A stretch of DNA of 64,000 nt from Abyssibius alkaniclasticus (GTDB taxonomy: Bacteria > Pseudomonadota > Alphaproteobacteria > Rhodobacterales > Rhodobacteraceae), in assembly GCF_020447305.1 (NCBI RefSeq), contig NZ_CP095732.1:124001-188000 (forward strand), read 5' to 3'. Position 1 is the first letter of the stretch, and each line of letters begins with the position of its first letter. The translations under genes and the position numbers were made by a program. The notes beneath the pieces were generated by a model. That model had not been told where the DNA came from, did no database searches, and worked only from the letters and a program-made list of their open reading frames with translations. Shown in pieces: positions 26,474 through 32,694 of this stretch.

Positions 26474-26747
26474 GCGCATCCTTTCCGGCCGCTGCATTCG
26501 GCCCCTTCTGCGCCCAAAGCGCCATCACAGCCTTTTCAGCCTGTCTGCGCGACAGATCATCGGGGTTTTGGGGGTCGCGGGCAACACAATGCACAAGCGG
26601 GCCGCAATGCACGAACAGCCCGCAATTGAACACCGTATAAAGCTGCAAGGCCCAATGGGTATTGCGCCGTGCTGCCCAGGCCTGCGCCTCACGCGTGGCG
26701 CTCTCGACATGGCCGGCTTCAATCACAATCGGCGGCACCTTGCTCAC
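26466..26747 (-). CDS. Small Cys-containing protein in the molybdenum-cofactor operon
   Basis: 93 residues, family not recognised. The centre carries three cysteines spaced evenly, FNCGLFVHCGPLVHC, made by two near-identical six-residue units (CGLFVH and CGPLVH), itself encoded by a short local DNA duplication at about 26590-26630. The rest is Ala- and Gln-rich helix. Its ATG overlaps the fdhD stop by 4 bp. A metal- or thiol-related role is conceivable, unproven. Confidence 0.65.
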   Translation of the reverse strand: MSKVPPIVIEAGHVESATREAQAWAARRNTHWALQLYTVFNCGLFVHCGPLVHCVARDPQNPDDLSRRQAEKAVMALWAQKGPNAAAGKDAHG

Positions 26748-27616
26748 TCCGCATCCTCCGCCGATTTGCGCCTTGTGCGCTTATCCTCATCCGCCACTTG
26801 CGCCGGGTCGGCATCCCACACAAGCCGCCCTTCGCCGCTGAGGCACATGAACCGCCGTCCGCGCATCCGCCCGATCAGCGTCAGGCCCACCTTCTGCGCA
26901 ATTTCCACCCCCCATGCCGTAAAGCCCGAGCGTGAGGCCAGCACCGGAATGCCCATTTGCGCGCATTTGATCACCATTTCCGAGGTCAGCCGCCCGGTCG
27001 TATACATCACCTTGTCGGCCGCGCGCACGCCTTCCATCCGCATCCAGCCGGCGATTTTGTCAACCGCGTTATGCCGGCCCACATCCTCCATATACACAAG
27101 CGGCTGCGCGCCTTTGCACAGAACCGAGCCGTGGATCGCGCCCGCCGCCAGATACAGGCTTGGCATGGTGTTGATCGCGTGGGCCAGCGCATAAAGATCG
27201 GATGTTTTCACCGCCATATCGGGCAGCACCAGCCCCTCGATCGCCTCCATCATATCGCCAAACACCGTGCCCACCGCGCAACCGCTGGTGCGGGTCTTGC
27301 GTTTGAGCTTGTCTTCGTAATTCGTGGCGCGTTCGGTGCGCACGACAACAACCTCCAGCTCGTCATCATAGTCCACCGCCGTCAGCACATCGGCCTCCAG
27401 CAACATGCCCTGATTGCGCAAAAACCCCACCCCAAGGTATTCGGGATAATCGCCAATGGTCATCGCCGTCACGATTTCCTGGCTGTTGAGGTAAATCGTC
27501 AGCGGCCGCTCCTCGACCACGCGTATCTCCTGAACCACGCCGTTCTGGTCCAGCCCGCGCACCGCGCGCGTCAGATCGGCTCGCGCCGGGTCAGGTGCAA
27601 TTATCATGGCGTCCAT
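26744..27616 (-). CDS. fdhD: Formate dehydrogenase accessory sulfurtransferase FdhD
   Basis: 290 residues from ATG 27616; ATG 27607 is also possible. FdhD moves sulfur from IscS to the Mo-bis-MGD cofactor before insertion into formate dehydrogenase. Family segments ERPLTIYLN, YPEYLGVGFL, MEDVGRHNAVDK and TTGRLTSEMV are present. The usual CxxC loop reads SGCAVG: the first cysteine (C113) is kept but the second is glycine. The first Cys is the more important in E. coli FdhD. Gene order with mobA, mobB and moeA supports the assignment. No formate dehydrogenase structural gene is in the window. Confidence 0.93.
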   Translation of the reverse strand: MDAMIIAPDPARADLTRAVRGLDQNGVVQEIRVVEERPLTIYLNSQEIVTAMTIGDYPEYLGVGFLRNQGMLLEADVLTAVDYDDELEVVVVRTERATNYEDKLKRKTRTSGCAVGTVFGDMMEAIEGLVLPDMAVKTSDLYALAHAINTMPSLYLAAGAIHGSVLCKGAQPLVYMEDVGRHNAVDKIAGWMRMEGVRAADKVMYTTGRLTSEMVIKCAQMGIPVLASRSGFTAWGVEIAQKVGLTLIGRMRGRRFMCLSGEGRLVWDADPAQVADEDKRTRRKSAEDAE

Positions 27617-27675
27617 CACAAATCCAAATTTGACCCTGCAAATTCCGCAAGGTAAGGAGGCTTTGAATTTGCCCA

Positions 27676-28398
27676 ATGAGTCCCCGGATGTCCACAACCC
27701 GCAAGGCCTTTTGGCTTGGCGCAAGCCATGCCCTGCCATTTACACTGATGATCGTGCCCTTCGGCCTGCTTTTCGGAGTTGTCGCCACCGAGGCGGGGTT
27801 CGATCTTTTGCAAACAATGGCGATGACGGTGCTGGTCATTGCGGGTGCTGGCCAGTTCAGCGCCGTGGCTGTGCTGGTCGATAACGGGCCGGTGCTGATT
27901 GCCGTGGCCACCGGGCTGGCCGTGAATCTGCGCATGGCCATGTATTCCGCCTCGCTCGCCCCCTATCTGGGCGAAGCGCCGCTTTTGAAACGCGCGCTCA
28001 TTTCCTATGGGCTGGTCGATCAGAACTATATCGCCGCTGTGCAGAAATATGAGGCCACACCCGCAATGTCGATCGACGAGCGGCTTGGCTATTTCGCGGG
28101 CTTTTTCTGCGTCATGGCACCGTTCTGGTATGGCTCCACGCTTGTGGGCGCGCTGGTCGGCTCGGCCATCCCGCCCGAATATGCGCTCGATTTCGCCCTA
28201 CCAATCACCTTTGTGGCAATGGTCGCCCCCAGTCTGCGCAGCCTGCCCCATGTCGCTGCGGCCTTTGTATCGGTCGTGGTGTCGCTGGTGCTGGCCTTTC
28301 TGCCCTATAACCTGTGGCTGCTCATCGCCGGAATTCTGGCCATGATGACCGGGGCCGCCGTTGAACAATGGATGAAGCGCCATGCCCGAACCCATTAG
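27676..28398 (+). CDS. azlC: AzlC family branched-chain amino acid exporter, large subunit
   Basis: 240 residues with about seven to eight membrane helices. The N-terminal GASHALPFTLMIVPFGLLFG and AGAGQFSAVAVL are typical of AzlC/YgaZ. AAGGAGG lies about 16 bp before the ATG. It works with AzlD, whose gene overlaps the 3' end by 17 bp. Divergent from fdhD with about 60 bp between starts. Confidence 0.92.
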   Translation: MSPRMSTTRKAFWLGASHALPFTLMIVPFGLLFGVVATEAGFDLLQTMAMTVLVIAGAGQFSAVAVLVDNGPVLIAVATGLAVNLRMAMYSASLAPYLGEAPLLKRALISYGLVDQNYIAAVQKYEATPAMSIDERLGYFAGFFCVMAPFWYGSTLVGALVGSAIPPEYALDFALPITFVAMVAPSLRSLPHVAAAFVSVVVSLVLAFLPYNLWLLIAGILAMMTGAAVEQWMKRHARTH

Positions 28399-28711
28399 CG
28401 ATTTTGCCATCTGGGCGACCATCCTGCTGCTGGGTCTTGGCACCTGGCTGATCCGCTTTTCATTCCTGGGGCTGATCGGCGCGCGGCAAATGCCGGATTG
28501 GGCGCTGCGACATCTGCGCTATGTGCCCGTGGCCATCATGCCCGGCATTGTCGCCCCGCTTGTGGCCTGGCCCGAGGCGACGGGCGGCGTGCTTGAACCG
28601 ATACGCCTGTCGGCCATCATCGTGGCCCTGCTGATCGGGGCCTATATGCGCTCGACCCTGTGGTCGATTGCCGCCGGGCTGGTGGTGCTTTACGGGCTGC
28701 TGGCGCTATAG
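28382..28711 (+). CDS. azlD: AzlD family branched-chain amino acid exporter, small subunit
   Basis: 109 residues with four hydrophobic helices; TWLIRFSFLGLIG and LRYVPVAIMPGIVAP are AzlD/YgaH hallmarks. Partner of AzlC in exporting branched-chain or related amino acids. The stop overlaps the stop of the Lrp-type gene by 6 bp (CTATAG). Confidence 0.92.
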   Translation: MPEPISDFAIWATILLLGLGTWLIRFSFLGLIGARQMPDWALRHLRYVPVAIMPGIVAPLVAWPEATGGVLEPIRLSAIIVALLIGAYMRSTLWSIAAGLVVLYGLLAL

Positions 28712-29164
28712 CGGCAGGGCTGTGGTTTTGAACACGGTGCGCAGCGCAAAGCTGCTTTGCATCTGCGCCACGCCGGGCAGGCGCGCCAGATATTGTTTGT
28801 GGATGCGCGCAAAATCATCGGTATCATGCGCGACCACCTTCAGGATATAATCTGCCGAACCCGCCATCAGGTGGCATTCCATCACATCGGGCACCAGCGC
28901 CACCTGCCGCTCGAACGCCTCCATGATCTCATCTGACTGGCCCGAAAGCGTGATCTCGACAAAGACCGTCGCCCGCCGCCCCATTGCGCGCGGATCCAGC
29001 AGCGCCACATAGTCGCGGATGATCCCCTCTGCCTCGAGCCGCTGCACACGGCGATAGCAGGCCGAAGGTGAAAGCGCGATCCGCTCGGCAAGGTCGGAAT
29101 TGGGCAACCGCCCCTCTTTCTGCAGGATCGACAGAATCTTCAGATCAATCGCATCTATTTGCAT
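28706..29164 (-). CDS. Lrp/AsnC family regulator, probable activator of ald
   Basis: 152 residues. N-terminal helix-turn-helix (about 5-55: DLKILSILQKEGRLPNSDLAERI, with SPSACYRRVQRLEAEG as recognition part) and a C-terminal RAM ligand-binding domain (VMECHLMAGSADYILKV). It diverges from ald across 152 bp rich in Lrp-like half-sites. Lrp-type AldR/AdlR regulators are known to control alanine dehydrogenase in Rhodobacter and mycobacteria, so alanine-responsive activation of ald is likely. Confidence 0.88.
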   Translation of the reverse strand: MQIDAIDLKILSILQKEGRLPNSDLAERIALSPSACYRRVQRLEAEGIIRDYVALLDPRAMGRRATVFVEITLSGQSDEIMEAFERQVALVPDVMECHLMAGSADYILKVVAHDTDDFARIHKQYLARLPGVAQMQSSFALRTVFKTTALPL

Positions 29165-29316
29165 TTATGCACAATCCTTGCGCCATGTTGCACTTTTTCA
29201 GTTAAATCGTGCATTTCTTCTGCACTGCACAACCGATATTTGCAATGCAATTTCAAAGATTTTCTGCAATAAGCGCGCATCTTCAAACAGACCCATCCCA
29301 AGAGCAGGAGGCCCAT
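29165..29316. promoter_or_regulatory. Divergent control region between the Lrp-type gene and ald
   Basis: 152 bp, AT-rich compared with its surroundings, with repeated TTTGCA / TGCAC half-sites on both strands, including TTGCACTTTTTC, GTGCATTTC, TTCTGCACTGCAC and the palindrome TTGCAATGCAA at 29240-29250. Spacing of about 20-30 bp between elements fits binding of an Lrp octamer. A GCAGGAGGCCC ribosome site precedes ald. Confidence 0.6.
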
Positions 29317-30435
29317 ATGCTGATCGGTTGCCCAAAAGAGATCAAGAATCAGGAATATCGCGTTGGCATGACGCCAATGGCCGCTTTTGAGGCCGTCTCT
29401 GCTGGCCATAGCGTGATCATCGAAAAAGATGCCGGCCTTGGCGCTGGCTTTCCGGACGCGGAATATACCGCCGTTGGTGCCGAAATCGTCGACACCGCCG
29501 AAGAGGTATTCGCCCGCGCCGAGATGGTCGTGAAGGTAAAAGAGCCGCAAGCCGTTGAACGTGCCCGCTTGCGCGAAGGCCAGATCCTGTTCACCTATCT
29601 GCACCTTGCCCCCGATGCGCCGCAAACCAATGACCTGCTGAAATCGGGCGTGACGGCCATTGCCTATGAAACCGTGACCGACCGTAATGGCGGCCTGCCG
29701 CTGCTTGCGCCCATGTCAGAGGTTGCGGGCCGCCTTGCACCGCAGGTCGGCTCGTGGACTTTGCAAAAAGCCAATGGCGGCCGTGGCGTGCTTATGGGCG
29801 GTGTGCCCGGCGTTGGTCCGGCCAATGTTGTGGTGATCGGTGGTGGCGTTGTTGGCACACATGCCGCCAAGATCGCCGCCGGTATGGGCGCCGATGTGAC
29901 CGTGCTTGACATGTCGCTGCCGCGTATGCGCTACCTCGATGATGTCTTTGGCGGCACGTTCAAGACCCGCCTTGCCAGCCGCGCCAATACCGCCGAACTG
30001 GTGGCATCCGCCGATATGGTGATCGGCGCCGTGCTGATCCCCGGCGCCGCAGCGCCCAAACTCGTCAGCCGCGCGCAGCTTGCCAGCATGAAGCCGGGTG
30101 CTGTGATTGTGGATGTGGCCATCGACCAGGGCGGCTGCTTTGAAACCTCGCACGCCACCACCCATGATGACCCGATCTACGAGGTTGACGGTATCATGCA
30201 TTACTGCGTGGCCAATATGCCGGGCGCCGTTGCGCGCACCTCGACCATCGCGCTTGGCAATGCCACCCTGCCCTTCATGATGGCGCTGGCCAACAAAGGC
30301 TGGAAACAGGCTTGTGCCGATGATGCGCATCTGCTGAACGGGCTCAACACCCATGCCGGCAAGCTCACCTATGAAGCCGTCGGCAAAGCCCTTGGCCTGC
30401 CCTTCATTTCGGGCCACGAGGCTTTGGGCATGTAA
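29317..30435 (+). CDS. ald: Alanine dehydrogenase
   Basis: 372 residues, usual length. It interconverts L-alanine and pyruvate with NAD. The N-terminal IGCPKEIKNQEYRVGMTP, KVKEPQ and TYLHLAP segments carry substrate residues, and VVVIGGGVVGTHAA is the NAD-binding turn at about 169-182. A longer in-frame start at 29209 lacks a ribosome site. A perfect GGGTGCGCA/TGCGCACCC hairpin 6 bp after the stop may serve as terminator. Confidence 0.97.
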   Translation: MLIGCPKEIKNQEYRVGMTPMAAFEAVSAGHSVIIEKDAGLGAGFPDAEYTAVGAEIVDTAEEVFARAEMVVKVKEPQAVERARLREGQILFTYLHLAPDAPQTNDLLKSGVTAIAYETVTDRNGGLPLLAPMSEVAGRLAPQVGSWTLQKANGGRGVLMGGVPGVGPANVVVIGGGVVGTHAAKIAAGMGADVTVLDMSLPRMRYLDDVFGGTFKTRLASRANTAELVASADMVIGAVLIPGAAAPKLVSRAQLASMKPGAVIVDVAIDQGGCFETSHATTHDDPIYEVDGIMHYCVANMPGAVARTSTIALGNATLPFMMALANKGWKQACADDAHLLNGLNTHAGKLTYEAVGKALGLPFISGHEALGM

Positions 30436-30441
30436 CCAACA

Positions 30442-30464
30442 GGGTGCGCAATAAATGCGCACCC
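30442..30464. repeat. REP-like palindrome after ald
   Basis: Perfect 9-bp arms GGGTGCGCA and TGCGCACCC around ATAAA, directly after the ald stop. It belongs to the same family as the 25-bp units that follow (same arms, different loop) and could also function as the ald terminator. Confidence 0.8.
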
Positions 30465-30488
30465 ACCAAAACCGTTTGATCGGCACCC

Positions 30489-30588
30489 GTAGGGTGCGCA
30501 TTCATTGCGCACCTCTGTGGTCGCATTCATTGCGCACCTCTGTGGTCGCATTCATTGCGCACCCCTTTGGCCGCATTCATTGCGCACC
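30489..30588. repeat. Four tandem 25-bp palindromic repeats
   Basis: Exact period of 25 bp: units at 30489-30513, 30514-30538, 30539-30563 and 30564-30588. Every unit ends CATTCATTGCGCACC. The first begins GTAGGGTG, giving a perfect GGTGCGCA-TTCAT-TGCGCACC stem-loop; the later ones begin TCTGTGGTC or CCTTTGGCC so their stems are weaker. The array ends 5 bp before the stop of mscS, between convergent ald and mscS. Confidence 0.9.
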
Positions 30589-30592
30589 TTTT

Positions 30593-31405
30593 TTATGCCT
30601 GAACTTCCTTCTGAATTTCCACCGTATGCGGGTAAGGAATGCTGACGCCCTCGGCATCGAACGCCTCTTTCACGGCCTTGGTCACGTCAAACTGCATCTC
30701 CCAGAAATCATCCGACTTTGCCCAGAGCCGGGCTGTCAGGTCAACCGAACTGGTGCCCAGATTCGTAACCCGCACCCAGGGCTCCGGGTTGTCCAGCACC
30801 CGCCCGTCGGCGCGCGCAAGCCGCAGGATAATTTCCATCGCCTTGTCGATGTCATCGGCATAATCGATGCCGAACACCAGATCCGCCCGCCGCGTCGGGT
30901 GGTAGGAAAAATTGACAATGACCGAGCCCCAGGCCTGCCCGTTGGGCACGATGACCTGCTCGTTTTGCGGCGTGGCAAGCTCGGTAAAGAACAGATTGAT
31001 CGCCTTGACCGTGCCGGAGGAGCCGCCGATATCCACGAAATGCCCCAGCTTGTAGGGGCGGAAAATGACCAGCATGAACCCCGCCGCCACATGGCTGAGC
31101 GTGCCTTGAAGCGCCAGGCCAATAGCCAGCGAGGCCGCCCCCAGCACGGCCACAAGCGAGGTTGCCTCGACACCGAAAATGTTCAGCACCGCGATCAGCA
31201 CCATCAGCAGAATCGCATAGCGGATGAGGTTGGCCATGAAAATGCCAACCGTATCGTCGATCTGCGGCTGTGCCATCACGCGGTTGCGCACCACGCGCGC
31301 AATCATGCCCGCAGCCACCCAGCCGCCAATCAGCACCAGCAGCGCCTTGCCCGCATTGATGATCAGCGGCCAGATCCAGCCCAGTTGTTCTGCCATCGTA
31401 TCCAT
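30593..31405 (-). CDS. mscS: Small-conductance mechanosensitive channel
   Basis: 270 residues from ATG 31405 with GGAGGTGAGCCG directly upstream. Three membrane helices (about 10-35, 50-75 and the pore helix about 80-110, which has the Gly/Ala-rich AVLGAASLAIGLALQGTL) are followed by the beta domain (FRPYKLGHFVDIGGSSGTV) and a mixed C-terminal cage. It opens under membrane tension to release solutes. Flanked on both sides by clusters of the local repeat. Confidence 0.96.
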   Translation of the reverse strand: MDTMAEQLGWIWPLIINAGKALLVLIGGWVAAGMIARVVRNRVMAQPQIDDTVGIFMANLIRYAILLMVLIAVLNIFGVEATSLVAVLGAASLAIGLALQGTLSHVAAGFMLVIFRPYKLGHFVDIGGSSGTVKAINLFFTELATPQNEQVIVPNGQAWGSVIVNFSYHPTRRADLVFGIDYADDIDKAMEIILRLARADGRVLDNPEPWVRVTNLGTSSVDLTARLWAKSDDFWEMQFDVTKAVKEAFDAEGVSIPYPHTVEIQKEVQA

Positions 31406-31476
31406 CGGCTCACCTCCAAATCCATTTGGCCACGGCCCTAGCATTCATGGCACCAAAAAACAACAAACCCCAACCG

Positions 31477-31526
31477 TAGGGTGCGCATTCATTGCGCACC
31501 TTTGTGGTCGCATTCACTGCGCACCA
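31477..31526. repeat. Two tandem 25-bp palindromic repeats
   Basis: Unit 31477-31501 is identical in form to the first unit at 30489 (GTAGGGTG start, perfect stem); unit 31502-31526 starts TTTGTGGTC and has one change in the loop (CATTCACTG). They lie between the mscS promoter side and the mscL terminator. A further GCACC fragment follows. Confidence 0.85.
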
Positions 31527-31548
31527 CGTTCCGCACCACGCGGCCTGA

Positions 31549-31572
31549 AAAAAGACCGCCCGAAGGCGGCCC
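31549..31572 (-). terminator. Rho-independent terminator of mscL
   Basis: Read on the minus strand: GGCCGCC-ttcg-GGCGGTC followed by six T residues, 21 bp beyond the mscL stop. A textbook intrinsic terminator. Confidence 0.9.
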
Positions 31573-31593
31573 TTTGCCAGCGCAAAGCTGCGC

Positions 31594-31986
31594 TTATTTC
31601 TTCAACAAATCGCGGATTTCGGCGAGCAATTCTTCTTGCGTCGGCCCTTTTGGCGCAGCCGGGGCTTCCTTGGCGGGCTTGGTGGCGCTGTCTTTCACGC
31701 GGTTCACCATTTTCACCAGAATGAACACAACCCAGGCCACAATCAGGAAGTTGATCACCGCCATGATGAAGCTGCCATATTTGAAGGCGCCGGCCTCCGG
31801 ATCATCCGAAAGCATGATCATCATGCCTGAGAAATCAATCCCGCCGGTAAACAGGCTGATGATCGGGTTGATCAGATCGGCCACCAGCGAGCTGACAATC
31901 GCCGTAAAAGCCGCGCCGATGATGATGCCAACGGCCATGTCCATGACATTGCCCTTGGCGATGAAGCTTTTGAATTCTTTCAACAT
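31594..31986 (-). CDS. mscL: Large-conductance mechanosensitive channel
   Basis: 130 residues from ATG 31986, preceded by GGGGACAG. The N-terminal [20 protein letters not shown] and first pore helix [19 protein letters not shown] are textbook MscL; a second helix spans about 73-95, and the C-terminal helix bundle ends [15 protein letters not shown]. It is an emergency release valve during osmotic downshock. mscS is the next gene downstream. Confidence 0.97.
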   Translation of the reverse strand: MLKEFKSFIAKGNVMDMAVGIIIGAAFTAIVSSLVADLINPIISLFTGGIDFSGMMIMLSDDPEAGAFKYGSFIMAVINFLIVAWVVFILVKMVNRVKDSATKPAKEAPAAPKGPTQEELLAEIRDLLKK

Positions 31987-32078
31987 TTCTGTCCCCATAA
32001 GTTGTAGGGCGTCTTTGCGCCTATACAATATTTAGCATAAGCTGCGAAAATGGGAACAAATTCTTGACGGGCCAACCC

Positions 32079-32128
32079 GTAGGGTGCGCATTCATTGCGC
32101 ACCTTTGTGGTCGCCCGAATGGCGCACC
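32079..32128. repeat. Two tandem 25-bp palindromic repeats
   Basis: Unit 32079-32103 has the GTAGGGTG form with the perfect stem; unit 32104-32128 is diverged (CCCGAATGG in the centre). They lie upstream of mscL, in the region between mscL and ytoQ. Confidence 0.8.
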
Positions 32129-32150
32129 TTGGAATGATTCACCCCTCGCA

Positions 32151-32176
32151 TGGTGCGCAATAAATGCGCACCCTAC
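32151..32176. repeat. Inverted copy of the palindromic repeat
   Basis: GGTGCGCA-ATAAA-TGCGCACC followed by CTAC, that is, the GTAGGGTG-type unit in opposite orientation. Together with the direct pairs on either side it forms a mosaic resembling a BIME. Confidence 0.85.
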
Positions 32177-32190
32177 ATCACATCCAACCC

Positions 32191-32240
32191 GTAGGGTGCG
32201 CATTCATTGCGCACCTCTTTGGTTGCATTCATTGCGCACC
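32191..32240. repeat. Two tandem 25-bp palindromic repeats
   Basis: Unit 32191-32215 is the GTAGGGTG form; unit 32216-32240 starts TCTTTGGTT. It ends 16 bp before the stop of ytoQ. A small open frame that could be drawn across 32021-32203 is made of this repeat and is not annotated as a gene. Confidence 0.88.
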
Positions 32241-32256
32241 ACCCTTGGCGCCCTCA

Positions 32257-32694
32257 TCACGCCTTGCCCGTCACCGTATAGCGCAGAATTTCCACAACCT
32301 GCTCGGCGGATTCCACAACCGCCAGCGCGGCGGCATCCACCTCTTTCAGCGCGTGCTGATGGTCGGCACCATGCATGACGATCAGCGCCTTGCCCAAAGC
32401 CGCGGCATAGCCGGCATCAAACGCCGCGTTCCACTGCTTGTATTTCTCGCCGAAGCGCACCACGACAATATCGGCCGCCGCAATGGCGTTGCGCGTGCGG
32501 ATGGCGTTCAGCTTGGCGCCCTTGTGGTCGTGCCAGAACTTGCTCTCCTCCGGCCCCATGATGCGCACACCGCAATCATCCGATGTGTCGTGGTCGGTCA
32601 CGGGGGCTGAAAACTCAATGCCCAGCCCCGCGGCCCCGGCCTCGATCTCGCCGCGCCAATCGGTATGGATTTCCCCTGACAGATAAACCTTCAT
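32257..32694 (-). CDS. ytoQ: YtoQ family protein
   Basis: 145 residues beginning MKVYLSGEIHTDWR, with FSAPVTDHDTSDDCG and IVVVRFGEKYKQWNAAFDAGYAAALGK. This is the YtoQ family, a nucleoside 2-deoxyribosyltransferase-like fold of unknown function. Its ATG overlaps the pheT stop by 4 bp, so it is translationally coupled to pheT. Confidence 0.9.
   Translation of the reverse strand: MKVYLSGEIHTDWRGEIEAGAAGLGIEFSAPVTDHDTSDDCGVRIMGPEESKFWHDHKGAKLNAIRTRNAIAAADIVVVRFGEKYKQWNAAFDAGYAAALGKALIVMHGADHQHALKEVDAAALAVVESAEQVVEILRYTVTGKA

Noticed and set aside
30489-30588. CRISPR array
   Set aside because: The units are contiguous 25-bp repeats without unique spacers and contain palindromes with gene-end placement; no cas genes nearby.
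32021-32203. Minus-strand frame of 60 codons upstream of mscL
   Set aside because: Formed by the 25-bp repeats; the peptide is a translation of the repeat.
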